Below are positions 46,947 to 57,126 of a DNA stretch of 64,000 nucleotides, in pieces; the stretch's first letter is position 1, and every line of letters begins with the position of its first letter. This stretch comes from Phenylobacterium sp. J367 (lineage in GTDB: Bacteria > Pseudomonadota > Alphaproteobacteria > Caulobacterales > Caulobacteraceae). Under the pieces are notes generated by a model. It searched no databases. It was not told where the DNA came from and saw nothing but the letters and a program-made list of their open reading frames with translations. A program made the position numbers and the translations under genes. The stretch lies in contig NZ_JAJONA010000001.1 of the NCBI RefSeq assembly GCF_024699985.1, positions 2,542,001 through 2,606,000 on the forward strand, in the 5' to 3' direction.

Positions 46947-47121
46947 TCACCCTGCGGCCCTGCGGCGAGCCTCGTCCTGAAGTTGAGGCGTGGCGCCCGT
47001 CACGGTTCGGGTCAACCAAATAGTGACACGTACCGGTCCGTACAAAGTTGACACGGACTGGTTAGTATCACATTGTCCTCATCGACGCGCCACAGAGCGC
47101 GGACCAAGGGGGAAGTCGGAC
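46947..47121. promoter_or_regulatory. Divergent promoter/operator region of the TetR-controlled block
   Basis: It contains GTACCGGTCCGTAC at about 47030-47043, partly palindromic, then TTGACACGGACTGGTTAGTA beginning near 47048. TTGACA is a good -35, but the -10 seventeen bases on (CATTGT) is weak. GGTTAGTAT also appears in the 26881 element. TetR binding here is inference from position. Confidence 0.45.
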
Positions 47122-48120
47122 ATGCGCTCTCGCCGGGAGACGCTCGCCCTTATAGGGGCCACGGCTGTCGCCGCAGGCTCCGGCGGCCCCGCCGAAGCGG
47201 CGGGTGCGGGCCCGGGGCCGGTCCTCAGCTTGGTTTCACGTCACCTTCAGTGGACGGATGTCGAAACAGGGATCGAGGTCGCCCGCGCGGCTGGATTTCC
47301 CGGCATCGCCTGGACGGTGCGCCCCGGGGCGCACATCGAGCCGGCCAACGTCGAGAAGGAGCTGCCGAGGGTCGTTGAGCTGAGCCGCAAGGCGGGGCTC
47401 GAGACGCCCATGGTCATCACCGGGATCAGCGATGCGGCATCGCCGCGCGCCGAAGCGATCCTCGCCACCATGCAGGGCCTCGGTCTGAGGCGGTACCGGG
47501 CCGGGTCCGTCCGGTACGATTACACGAGGGAGCTCGGCCCGCAGTTCGACGCCTATCGCGCCAAGTTGGAAGGCCTGACGGCCCTCAGCGCCCGTTACGG
47601 CGCCACGGCCATGATCCACACCCACTCCTACGCCAACACCATCGGCGGCAGCGCGTGGGACCTCTGGATGCTGCTGCGCGACCTCGATCCGCGCCACATC
47701 GGCCTCAACTACGACATCGGCCACGTGATGGCGAAGGGCGGCGCCGGCTGGATGGAGAGCGCGCGCGCCGCGAACCGGCATATCCACGCCTTGTCCGTGA
47801 AGGACTTCCTGTGGCGCCGGACGCCGGACGCCCAAGAGGGCCAATGGCCCTGGCGGACGGAGTTCGTGCCCCCCGGGGAGGGGATGGTGAACTTCCCCGA
47901 CGTGTTCCGCTACTTCCGCTCGATCGACTTCAGGGGGCCGATCGAGACCTACTACGAATACAAAGTTCCCCTGCCTAACGGCGCCCAGATGGACATGCTG
48001 GGGACCGACTACGGGAAGTGGAAGCTCGAAATCCCGCGCTCCCAGTTCCTCGCCTACCTCAAGCGAGACGTCGATTTTTACAAGCGCAGCCTTCGCGAGG
48101 CTGGGTTCGACATCGTCTGA
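47122..48120 (+). CDS. Secreted TIM-barrel protein of the sugar phosphate isomerase/epimerase (AP endonuclease 2) family
   Basis: 332 residues with a Tat-like signal: RSRRETLALIGATAVAAGS. The barrel carries the metal-binding pattern of the xylose-isomerase-like family: MIHTHSYANTIGG, HIGLNYDIGHVM with the Asp/His pair, HIHALSVKDF, and a Glu in GPIETYYEYK. Family members in DUF1080-containing loci isomerise or open 3-keto-sugars. GGGGGA lies upstream of ATG 47122. It is the first gene of the block, 70 bases before the TonB receptor. Reaction unknown. Confidence 0.8.
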   Translation: MRSRRETLALIGATAVAAGSGGPAEAAGAGPGPVLSLVSRHLQWTDVETGIEVARAAGFPGIAWTVRPGAHIEPANVEKELPRVVELSRKAGLETPMVITGISDAASPRAEAILATMQGLGLRRYRAGSVRYDYTRELGPQFDAYRAKLEGLTALSARYGATAMIHTHSYANTIGGSAWDLWMLLRDLDPRHIGLNYDIGHVMAKGGAGWMESARAANRHIHALSVKDFLWRRTPDAQEGQWPWRTEFVPPGEGMVNFPDVFRYFRSIDFRGPIETYYEYKVPLPNGAQMDMLGTDYGKWKLEIPRSQFLAYLKRDVDFYKRSLREAGFDIV

Positions 48121-48191
48121 CAGCCTTCAAAACCAGAAACAACCAGCGCCCGGCAGACAAGCCGCCCGCGCAAGACAATAGGGAGGAAGCG

Positions 48192-51119
48192 TTGCGCCTC
48201 AGCCATCTCTGCTCCACCGCCTCGGTGTTCGTACTGCTTCTGGCCGCCCAGGCCGCACAGGCTCAGACCTCGCCTGCGCCGGCCGGCGCCGATGAGGCGG
48301 ACGTCGAGGAGGTCGTGGTCACCGGGACCCGCATCGTGCGTCGGGACTTCGTGGCCACGACGCCGATCATCACCGCCACTGACGCCGCCTTGCGCGACAC
48401 CGGGCGAGTGAACGTGGAAACGGCGCTCCAGCAGCTGCCGCAGTTCACGCCTGCGCAGGACGAGAACAACAACGCCGAAGCCAACGGCGGCGGCGGACGG
48501 GCCACGGTCAGCCTCCGCGGCCTAGGCGAGACCCGCACGCTCGTCCTGATGGACGGCCGACGGCTGCCGCCGTCCAACGGCCAGATGGTCGTGGACCTCA
48601 ACACGGTGCCGATGGCGATCATCGACTCGGTGGAGGTGATCACCGGCGGCGCCTCGGCGGTCTACGGTTCCGACGCGATCGCCGGGGTGGTCAACGTCAA
48701 GACCAAGCGCCACTTCGACGGCATCCAGGTGAACGCCAACTACGGCGCCGCCTTCAAGGGCGACGGGGTCCGCAAGGACATCGCGGTCACCGGCGGTTCG
48801 GACTTCGCTGACGGGCGCGGCAATGCGCTCGTCTCGGTGGGCTACACCGACCGTGGAGAGGTGAAGAGCAGCAACCGCGAGTTCTTCCGGTTCGGCGGGC
48901 CTTCAGGGACCCTGCCTCAGGGCGCTTTCGCGCCGACCTCCGGCAACCTTCCCAGCCAAGCGGCGGTGAACGCTTACTTCGCCCGTTATGGCGCGGCCGC
49001 AGGCGTGGTGCGCAACACCTTTGCCCTGGGCTTCAACGACGACGGCACCTTGTTCTCGCAGGTGGCCCCGATCACCAACTACCGGGGTCCCGGCGTCGAC
49101 GGCGGCTTCACAACCGATACCGGCCAGATCATCTACAACACCACGCGCGACGCCTTGCTGACGGTGCCGCAGCAGCGGTATTCGTTCTTCTCCAAGTTCG
49201 ACTACGAGGTGTCCGAGAACCTGAAGGTCTATGCCCAGGGGATCTACACCAACTCGATCGTGGACACCCAGATCGGCTTCACGCCGGTGGGCGCGAACAT
49301 CAACACCGTCCCGGTTACCAACCCCTTCATCCCGGCCGACCTCCGGTCGTTGCTGGCCAGCCGGCCGGACCCGAACGCGCGCTTCACGTTCAACAAGCGC
49401 TACATGTTCTCGCCGCGGCGTTGGGAGGAGGACTTCAACACCTACCAGATCGTCCTTGGGGCCGGGGGCGCTCTGCCGGTCAAGGACTGGACCTGGGACC
49501 TCTACGGCCTGCACGACGCCACCAGCCTGGTAGAAACCCAGGAGGACTACATCTCACGGACGCGAATCCAGCAGCTGCTGGACGCGCCAGACGGCGGCAA
49601 TGCGCTCTGCGCGGGCGGCTTCAACCCGTTCCAGGGGCTCGAAGGGGAATTCTCCCAGGCCTGCATCGACTATGTGTCGATGGACCTCCACTCAACGACC
49701 AAGGTCACGTCCGACATCGTCGAGGGTTCGGTGCAGGGCGGTCTGTTCGACCTGCCGGCCGGCGAGGTGCGCTTCTCGGCGGTGGCCAACTCCCGACGCA
49801 ACACCTTCAACTACTCGCCAGACACGGTGCTCGTGCTGGGCGATCTCGGCGGTGTCGGAAACACGCGGCCGAGTCGCGGCTCGATCGACGTCTGGGAGAT
49901 CGGCGGCGAGCTGCTCGTACCGCTCCTCAAGGACCTGCCGTTCGCGCAGTCCGTCAACGCGACCTTCGGCCTGCGCTACTCCGACTACGACGTCAGCGGC
50001 GGGGTCTGGACCTACAAGGCCGAGGGCGACTGGCGGGTGACGCCGTCGATCCTGATCCGCGGCGGCTACGATCGCGCGGTCCGCGCGCCGAACATCACCG
50101 AGCTCTACAGCGCGCCGACCCAGGTCACGACCCTAATCGGCTCGGTGCCGAGCGCCGGCGACCCCTGCGACACGCGCGGGAACGTTCGGCGTGGCGCGAA
50201 CGCCGCCCAGGTGCGGGCGCTGTGTATCGCCCAGGGCATCCCGCTCGATCTCGTCGACAGCTACGTCTACACGGCAGGTTCGGTGGGCACCCAGGTCAGC
50301 GGTTCGACGGAGCTCGATCCGGAAAAGGCCGACACCTGGACATTGGGCGTGGTGTTCACCCCGCAGTTCGACAATCCGTGGCTGGGCCGCCTGATGATGT
50401 CGGTGGACTACTACAGCATCAAACTGGCCGACGCGATTTCGACCACCGGCGCCCAGACCGCGATCAGCAAGTGCTACAATCTCGATGGCAGTAATCCCGG
50501 CTACGACGCGAACAACATCTACTGCCAGCTGATCGATCGAACCTTCAACGGACCAGGCAGCCTGCGGATCATCCAGCCCTTCCTCAACCTCGGCGGCTAC
50601 AAGACCTCGGGCGTCGACACCCAGGTGGACTGGACCTTCGACCTGCCGGAGATGGGCCTCGGCGACCGGGCCGGTCAGCTGCAGTTGAGCACCGCCATTA
50701 CCTATGTGTCGGAGTTCGCGATCCAGCAGCTGCCGGGCGACCCCTTCCTGGACTACTCGGGCACGGTCTCGTTGCCGCTGGCGGCCATTCCGACTGTGCC
50801 GGAGTGGCGGGCCCTCTCCAGTGTCCGCTACACCAACGGGCCGTTCGAAGCCGGGGTCCGGTGGCGTCACATCGCAGCCATGGATGACGTGACCGCGGTG
50901 ACCCGTCCCGCGTCGCCGGCGCGTGGCGTGCCGTCTTACGACATGTTCGATCTTCTGGGCGGCTGGCGGATCACCGACGACATCAAGCTGAACGTCACGC
51001 TGTCCAACATCACCAACGAGAAGCCGCCGGTTGTCGCCGAATCTCCAGGCAACACCCAGCGCGGGCTCTACGACGTCCTGGGTCGCACCTACCTCCTCAG
51101 CCTCCAGGCCAAGTTCTAG
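48192..51119 (+). CDS. TonB-dependent receptor
   Basis: Outer-membrane receptor of 975 residues. Its signal peptide ends AAQAAQAQ. VEEVVVTGTRIVRRDF begins the plug, followed by VSLRGLGETRTLVLMDGRRL and YGSDAIAGVVNVKTKRHFDG; the barrel ends LGRTYLLSLQAKF. Start is TTG 48192 with GGGAGG six bases before it. It is intact over 2.9 kb and closes with a strong hairpin-T-run terminator at 51130. It is probably the importer for the glycoside or aromatic compound handled by the genes around it. Confidence 0.92.
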   Translation: MRLSHLCSTASVFVLLLAAQAAQAQTSPAPAGADEADVEEVVVTGTRIVRRDFVATTPIITATDAALRDTGRVNVETALQQLPQFTPAQDENNNAEANGGGGRATVSLRGLGETRTLVLMDGRRLPPSNGQMVVDLNTVPMAIIDSVEVITGGASAVYGSDAIAGVVNVKTKRHFDGIQVNANYGAAFKGDGVRKDIAVTGGSDFADGRGNALVSVGYTDRGEVKSSNREFFRFGGPSGTLPQGAFAPTSGNLPSQAAVNAYFARYGAAAGVVRNTFALGFNDDGTLFSQVAPITNYRGPGVDGGFTTDTGQIIYNTTRDALLTVPQQRYSFFSKFDYEVSENLKVYAQGIYTNSIVDTQIGFTPVGANINTVPVTNPFIPADLRSLLASRPDPNARFTFNKRYMFSPRRWEEDFNTYQIVLGAGGALPVKDWTWDLYGLHDATSLVETQEDYISRTRIQQLLDAPDGGNALCAGGFNPFQGLEGEFSQACIDYVSMDLHSTTKVTSDIVEGSVQGGLFDLPAGEVRFSAVANSRRNTFNYSPDTVLVLGDLGGVGNTRPSRGSIDVWEIGGELLVPLLKDLPFAQSVNATFGLRYSDYDVSGGVWTYKAEGDWRVTPSILIRGGYDRAVRAPNITELYSAPTQVTTLIGSVPSAGDPCDTRGNVRRGANAAQVRALCIAQGIPLDLVDSYVYTAGSVGTQVSGSTELDPEKADTWTLGVVFTPQFDNPWLGRLMMSVDYYSIKLADAISTTGAQTAISKCYNLDGSNPGYDANNIYCQLIDRTFNGPGSLRIIQPFLNLGGYKTSGVDTQVDWTFDLPEMGLGDRAGQLQLSTAITYVSEFAIQQLPGDPFLDYSGTVSLPLAAIPTVPEWRALSSVRYTNGPFEAGVRWRHIAAMDDVTAVTRPASPARGVPSYDMFDLLGGWRITDDIKLNVTLSNITNEKPPVVAESPGNTQRGLYDVLGRTYLLSLQAKF

Positions 51120-51129
51120 AGCTTCCCTT

Positions 51130-51171
51130 GCCGGAGGTGCGCCGCCCCCTAAGGCGCGCCTCCGGCTTTTT
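51130..51171 (+). terminator. Rho-independent terminator after the TonB receptor
   Basis: GCCGGAGGTGCGCC pairs with GGCGCGCCTCCGGC (14 bp with one G-U pair) across a 9-base loop and runs straight into TTTTT. It begins 11 bases after the receptor stop, so the DUF1080 gene downstream has its own promoter or depends on read-through. Confidence 0.85.
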
Positions 51172-51192
51172 CGCTCCGACCGCGAGAATCCC

Positions 51193-52479
51193 ATGCTGTT
51201 GCGCACCTGCCTTGCCGCCCTCGTCATCGGTTTTCCGGCTGTCGCCCTGGCCCAGCCCACGCCGCCCCCGGCTCCCGCCGCCGCCGACCCGCAGTGGGTG
51301 AGCCTGTTCGACGGCAAGACCCTGAAAGGTTGGGTCGTCGAACCCGCGGCTCAGAAGGGGCAATTCTCGGTCCGCGACGGCGTCGTCCACGTTACGGGCT
51401 CGCCCAAGGGCGGGTGGCTGCGCACGGACCGCAAGTACGGCGACTTCACCCTCCGCTACGAGGTCCGGTACGTCTCGCCCGACCATACCGGTAACACCGG
51501 CCTGATCCTGCGCAGCCCCGAGATCTCGATCTCGGGCCGCAACTGGCCGGGGCGGGGCTTCGAGATGGAGCACCGGGACATGAACAATCCGCGCTCCATG
51601 CTGCCGCCCGAGGGCAACATCCTGGCGCTGCAGCCGGGGGCTCCGACCGGCCGCTTCAGTTTCGATTCCGAGGCTGCGCAGCGCGCCTACCGCCCCACCG
51701 GGGAGTGGAACCAGGTCGAGATCATCGCCCACGGCAACCGCATGTGGACACGCCTGAACGGTCAGTGGCTCGCGGTCGCCTACAACGTCGCCCACCCGGA
51801 CGGTCACCTGGGCTTCCAGGCCGAGGACGGCGAGGCCGAATACCGCAAGCTGGAAATCCTCGAGCACGGTCCGAAGACGGTGACGCCCGACACCTGGGTG
51901 AAGCTCTTCGACGGCCGGCGGCTCGCGGGCCTGGCCGCCGACGATCCTGGGCGTGCGGGCAACGCCAAGATCGCGGACGGCGTGCTGAAGTTCTCCGGCT
52001 CCGGCGGCTGGCTGCGCACGGAAAGGAAGTACACGAACTATGTGATGCGACTGGAATTCCGGACGCTCACGCCGGACGCCGACACCGGGGTCTACCTTCG
52101 CGCGCCAGGCGGCGCCAACGACGCCGACGGCTGGCCGCTGGGCACCGCCGAGGCGCAGATCCGTCACCAGGCAAACCCGCCCCCGACCCTGGCGGCGGGC
52201 GATCGGCGCTGGATCGGGGCCATCCTGCGGCGCGGTGGTACCGATGGCCCGGCGGTGATCGACAACTCGGCCGTCCTCTCTGCCTACCGCGGCCTCGGCG
52301 AATGGCAGGAGGCGGTCGTCACCGTCGAGGGCCGGAATGTCACGGTGCGCCTGAACGGAGAGCTTATCGGGGAGGGCGGCAACGTGGCCAACCCCGAAGG
52401 CGGCTACGTCGGCCTGCAGATGGGGCCCGGGCAGGTCGAGTTCCGCACCATCGAAATCAAGGGGCAGGACGTCGGCTGA
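51193..52479 (+). CDS. Tandem DUF1080 (3-keto-disaccharide hydrolase-like) secreted protein
   Basis: 428 residues. A signal peptide ends ALAQ. Two copies of the DUF1080 concanavalin-like fold follow. The first starts WVSLFDGKTLKGWVVE, includes GGWLRTDRKYGDFTLRYEVR and ends LGFQAEDGEAEYRKLEI. The second starts WVKLFDGRRLAGLAA, has GGWLRTERKYTNYVMRLEFR and ends YVGLQMGPGQVEFRTIEIKG. DUF1080 enzymes cleave 3-keto-glycosides. Having two copies suggests internal duplication. It stands between a TonB receptor and an inner-membrane transporter. Confidence 0.85.
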   Translation: MLLRTCLAALVIGFPAVALAQPTPPPAPAAADPQWVSLFDGKTLKGWVVEPAAQKGQFSVRDGVVHVTGSPKGGWLRTDRKYGDFTLRYEVRYVSPDHTGNTGLILRSPEISISGRNWPGRGFEMEHRDMNNPRSMLPPEGNILALQPGAPTGRFSFDSEAAQRAYRPTGEWNQVEIIAHGNRMWTRLNGQWLAVAYNVAHPDGHLGFQAEDGEAEYRKLEILEHGPKTVTPDTWVKLFDGRRLAGLAADDPGRAGNAKIADGVLKFSGSGGWLRTERKYTNYVMRLEFRTLTPDADTGVYLRAPGGANDADGWPLGTAEAQIRHQANPPPTLAAGDRRWIGAILRRGGTDGPAVIDNSAVLSAYRGLGEWQEAVVTVEGRNVTVRLNGELIGEGGNVANPEGGYVGLQMGPGQVEFRTIEIKGQDVG

Positions 52480-52518
52480 CGCCGGCCTGCCGCATCCCAG
52501 CTTTACCGGACCCGCTCG

Positions 52519-53845
52519 ATGACCGCTCCGATATCCGCCTCTAGCGCAACCGCACTCGCGCCGCCCGAGCGCTGGACGGCCGTCCAGCTGCTGGTCGTCG
52601 GGCTCTGCTTCGTCGTCAACATGCTGGACGGGATGGACGTGCTGATCCTCTCGTACATCGCGCCGACGCTGCAGACGGAATGGGCCATCGGGCCCGAGCG
52701 CATGGGCGTGGTGTTCAGCGCCGGCATCGTCGGCATGGCGATCGGGGGCATCGTCGTCGCGCCGCTTGCCGACGTCTTCGGCCGACGGCTGCTGATCCTC
52801 GCCTCGCTCGCGACCTCGACGGCGGCCATGCTCGCCAGCGGCCTGGTCGGCGACATCGGGCAACTGATGGTGTTGAGGGTCTTCGTCGGCATCGGCATCG
52901 GGGCGGTCCTGGCCAGCATGGCGGCGATCATCGCCGAGTATGCACCTGACCGGGACCGGAACTTCGCCGTGGGGCTGCTTTATGCCGGCTATCCCCTGGG
53001 CGCGATCATCACCGGCTTCGTATCGGCCTGGGCCATTCCGGCCTTCGGCTGGCGGGCGGTCCTGACCGGGGCGGGCGTTGTTTCCCTGGCCATGTTCCCC
53101 GTCCTGCTGATCACCCTGCCGGAGTCGCTCGAGTTCCTCGCCAAGCGCCGGCCGCGCGACGCGCTCGCGCGGCTGAACCGTGTGCTGCGCCGGATGGGTC
53201 GCCCACCGCTGACCGCGCTGCCGGACGTGCCGGAAGCGGCGGCTCGCCAGGTGGGGGGTGCGGGGCCTGTTCGGCGAGGGCCGGACGACCGGGACGCTGC
53301 TTCTCTGGTCGGCGATGATCTTTGGCTTCATGTCGCTCTGGTTCGTCATCAGCTGGATCCCGAAGCTCGCCATGCTGTCGGGCCTTGCGCCGAAGGAGGG
53401 GGATCTACGCCGGTACGGTGTTCAACCTTGGGGCCTTCGGCGGCACCATCCTGCTGGGATGGTTGGCCCGGCGCTTCACCTTGCAGGCGGTGATCCCGGT
53501 CTTCCTGGTGGGGGCCGCCGTCGCGATGCTCGTCTTCGGTGCAGTGCGCATGCCGGTGGCGCAGGTGCTGCTCGTGGCCTTCCTGATCGGGGTCCTCCTG
53601 CAGGGCGGGTTCAACGGGATCTATCCCCTGGCGGCGCGGCTCTACCCGGCGGAGGCACGCAGCACCGGCATTGGCTGGACGACCGGCGTTGGCAGGATCG
53701 GCGCCGTCCTGGGTCCCCTGCTGGGGGCATGCTCCTCGAGCGCGAGATCCCGCTGGCGATCGTCTTCCTCGTCTTTGCCATCCCCGCGGTGTTGGGCGGC
53801 CTTTGCGCGGCTCTCGTGCGGCTGCCGCGCAACGCCCACACCTGA
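52519..53845 (+). CDS. MFS transporter of the aromatic acid:H+ symporter type (three frameshifts)
   Basis: About 442 residues, 12 membrane helices. NMLDGMDVLILSYIAPTLQ is the helix 1 motif with the conserved Asp residues of the AAHS group, and PLADVFGRRLLILAS the helix 2-3 loop. Shifts near 53255, 53400 and 53730 move the frame; joined, the protein ends LVRLPRNAHT. Members carry benzoates, shikimate/quinate-like acids or sugar acids. In this block it would carry the periplasmic product of the PQQ dehydrogenase or DUF1080 protein into the cell. Confidence 0.8.
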
Positions 53846-53866
53846 CCCCTTTCTGGAAGCGTGCTC

Positions 53867-56130
53867 ATGATTTCCCGCGTTCCCGTACTCCTCCTCGGCC
53901 TGATCCTGGCCGCTGCGGCTATCCCGGCAGCCCGCGGCATGGCGCAGGCGCCCCAGCCGCCGAATGGGCCAGGCAAGGCGGAATTCATCCGCGCCTGCAC
54001 CGCCTGCCACGCGGCCGGCATGGCGATCGCCCAGCGCCATACGCCCTCGGAGTGGACCGAGGTCATCGCCCGGATGCAGGTGAAGGGCATGCAGGCCTCG
54101 GCCCAGGATCTCCGCGCCGTGCACGCCTACCTGGTCGCCAATTACGGTAAGGCCGCCGCCGACGCGCGGCGGCCGCCGCCGCCGCGACCCGCGCCAGGAC
54201 GTCTGGAGCGACCGGCGGGGGCGCCGAAGCCAGCCCCAGTCCGCGGTGCGATGGCCGACCAGTGGCCGGTATACGGCCAGAACAATGCGAGCCAGAACTT
54301 CTCGCCCCTGGTCCAGCTCACACCCCAGAACGTCGCGCGGCTGCAGCCGGCCTGGACGTATCACTACGGCGCAGGCGTCTCCGACCTTGGCGACGCGGGG
54401 ATCGACTACCGCTTCCAGGTGCAGCCACTGATCGTCGGGGGGCGTGATGTACATCTCGACGCCGGCGTCGCCGCGCGTCCCGGACCTGAAGGCCACGATC
54501 ACCGCCCTGGAGCCTGAAACCGGCAAGGTCATCTGGAAGTACCACTCTCCGCTGAACATCAACGGTCGGGGCCCCGCCTACTGGCCCGGCGACGGCAAGA
54601 CCGGCCCACGGCTGATCTATGGAACCGAGAACGGCTACCTGGCGGCGCTCGATGTCGGCACGGGCCTGCCGGCAAAGGGGTTCGGCGAGGGTGGCCTGGT
54701 CGACGCCTATGTGGGCGTCGTCTCCGAAACCGTGGGCGAGAGCCGGCGCGACAGCTGGTCGATCCCGAACCCGGTTTCCATCTGGCGCAACCTGATCATC
54801 ACGGGCGCCCGTCCCGGCGAGGCCGGGCCCCCGCAGCCGCGGGGCGACATCCGCGCGTGGGACGCCCGGACGGGCCGGCTCGTCTGGACATTCCATACGG
54901 TGCCGCAGCCCGGCGAAGCCTTCCACGACACCTATGTGGGCGACGAATGGAAGGACCGGAGCGGAGCCAACGTCTGGTCGACCATGACCGTGGACGACGA
55001 ACTCGGCATCGTCTTTGCGCCCGTGGGCGACCTCAACGGCCGCGCCCAGGGACCGGAGCTCTTCTCGAGTTCCCTGGTCGCCCTCGACGCCCGGACGGGC
55101 AAGCGCCGGTGGCACCAGCAGATCACCCACAAGGACCTGTGGGACTGGGACCTGCCGACGCCGCCGGTGCTGGTGGAGGTGAAGCGGGACGGCCGGACGA
55201 TCAAGGCGGTGGCGCAGACCGGAAAGCAGGGCCTCCTGTTCCTCTTCGATCGGAAGACCGGCGCGCCGGTCTGGGGGGCTGGAGGAGCGGCCGACGCCCC
55301 GAAGCGACGATCCCGCTGACCTCGCCTGGCCGACCCAACCCTTTCCCGTGAAGCCCGGGCCGCTCGGCCGGGTGAGCATGACCCGTGATGAGATCCCGAA
55401 CCTCACGCCCGAGCAGTACGCCTACTGCACAGCGTTCTGGGACGAACACGATATCGTCAGCGTCGGCCTCTACGCCCGGCCACTGCTGAAACGCGGCACG
55501 CTCAATTTCCCGTCGGACACCGGCGGCCCGAACTGGGGCGGCCCGTCCTACAACCCGGCTTCCGGGCTGTTCGTCGTCAACCTGCAGAACACCGCGACCT
55601 TCCGCGCGGCCGGCCCGGCGGGCGATGGGTTCAGGCCGCTGCCGGCGCCTGGGCGTTCGCCGCCCCGCGCCGCGCGGCCAGCCGCCGAGGGCCCGATCCA
55701 GCAGGCGGGCTTCCAGTACCGGGTCGATGCGGACACCGTGCTGCCCTGCACTCCCACGCCCTGGGGCGAGCTGGTAGCCGTGGACGTCAACCGCGGTGAG
55801 ATCGCCTGGCGCTCCACGCTCGGGATGACCGAAGCGCTGGGTGAGAAGGGCTTGCGGACGGGTGCGAGGAACCTCGGTGGCAATATCCAGACCGCTGGCG
55901 GCTTGGTGTTCATTGGCGCCACGAACGACCGTCGCCTTAGGGCCTTCGACGCCAGCACCGGGCGGGAACTCTGGGCAGGTGTCCTGGAGTCCAATGGCCT
56001 CGGCGCGCCGATCACCTACCTAGGTCGCAACGGCCGCCAGTATGTGGCGATCGTCTCGCCCGGGGGCGCAGCAGTGGGTGGACGGCACGTCGCCGACACT
56101 CTCCAGGCCTTCGCGTTGCCCCAGCCGTGA
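53867..56130 (+). CDS. Periplasmic PQQ-dependent dehydrogenase with an N-terminal cytochrome c domain (two frameshifts)
   Basis: About 754 residues. A signal peptide is followed by a haem-binding site FIRACTACHAAGMAI (CxxCH) with a possible axial Met in MQVKGMQA. A Pro/Arg-rich linker leads to the PQQ propeller: WPVYGQNNASQNFSPLVQLT, TITALEPETGKVIWKYHSPL, HKDLWDWDLPTPPVLVEVKR, LGGNIQTAGGLVFIGATNDR. The HKDLWDWDLP wording is that of mGDH-like (COG4993) enzymes. Shifts lie near 54440 (G6) and 55280 (G6). Haem at the N-terminus is unusual: quinohaemoprotein alcohol dehydrogenases carry it at the C-terminus. It would oxidise a sugar or cyclic alcohol and pass electrons to the respiratory chain. 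Confidence 0.82.
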
Positions 56131-56958
56131 CCCGTTCCGACACGCCCATGCACACGCCGCGCCTCACCGCGAACACGGCCACTTTCTCAGGCCCGCTTGA
56201 GCCCGTGGTGGCGGCCGTGAAGGCCGCCGGCTTCGACGGCATCGAGATCTGGGAGCGCGACCTGGATGCGTACCCAGGGGGCGCCGAAGCCGCCGGGCGG
56301 CTGCTCCAGAGCGCCGCGCTCGGCGTGTCCGCCCTCCAGGTGCTGCGGGACTTCGAAGGCGCGCCGGAGCCCAAGCGGGCCGAGCGCCGCCTGGCTGCAG
56401 AGGCAATGATGGAGCGGGTGGCGAGGGTCGGCGCCGACACCCTGCTGGCCTGCGCCAACGTCCAGCCCGACAGCCTGAGCGATCGCACGACAGTCGTGCG
56501 CGACTTGCGTGAACTCGGCGACATGGCAAAGGCGCGGGGCTTGCGCATCGCCTTTGAGCCGTTGGCATGGAGCCGATGGTTGAACCGCTACGCCGATGCC
56601 TGGGCCTGCGTGCAGGCCGTGGACCACCCGGCGCTGGGCCTGACGCTCGACTGCTTCCACCTCTTCCAGCCGGGCGACGGTCCTGGGTTCGTGGATAGCC
56701 TAGATCTCGATAAATGCTTCCTGGTCCAACTGTGCGATGGACGGAAAATGGACCTCCCGCCCATCGAGATGGCGCGCCATCATCGCCTGTTCCCCGGCGA
56801 GGGCGACTGGCCCGTACGGGGAGCTGGTGCAGCGACTGCAGGCCCGCGGCTACGACGGCTTCTACAATGTCGAAGTGTTCAATGACGAGTATCGGCAGAT
56901 GGAGCCGATGAAGCTCGCCCGGCTCGCCCGGGAATCGCTCAACCAACTGTTCAGCTAG
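56127..56958 (+). CDS. TIM-barrel sugar phosphate isomerase/epimerase family protein (frameshifted)
   Basis: About 277 residues of the xylose-isomerase-like barrel family, which includes 3-dehydroshikimate dehydratase. Metal-site motifs visible are GFDGIEIWERDLDA, LRIAFEPLAWSRW with Glu, LGLTLDCFHLF with Asp/His, and VEVFNDEYR with the last Glu. A shift near 56815 joins the last 50 residues. GTG 56127 overlaps the dehydrogenase stop (GTGA); ATG 56148 is an alternative. Unlike the gene at 47122 it has no signal peptide and so acts in the cytoplasm. With a PQQ dehydrogenase and an AAHS transporter, quinate/shikimate breakdown is one candidate role. Confidence 0.78.
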
Positions 56959-57126
56959 CTGACAGGAGCCCTTGAGCCAACATCTAAGCCAATGCGTCAG
57001 AGACCGGACGCCTCCTGCCTTTGGAGGTCTGCTTTCGGACGCATGGCGAAGGTCCGCTCCTGATGCTGTGGACGGCTCCCCGCCACCGCGGGAGCGTGAG
57101 CTTCTGCAGAGCAGGAGGAGCAAGCC
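56959..57126 (+). mobile_element. 5' noncoding flank of the IS110 element, possible bridge-RNA region
   Basis: About 170 bases between the last gene of the sugar block and the transposase start. It holds a hairpin with stem GCTCCC/GGGAGC at 57075-57095 and a second weaker fold CTCC..GGAG at 57011-57027. IS110 elements encode a structured bridge RNA that pairs with target and donor DNA, usually in the 5' flank for the IS110 group. The element boundaries are not visible without a related copy. Confidence 0.4.

Noticed and set aside
51097..53373. A 758-codon minus-strand open frame
   Set aside because: Antisense of the DUF1080 protein and the MFS transporter; low-complexity with no motif.
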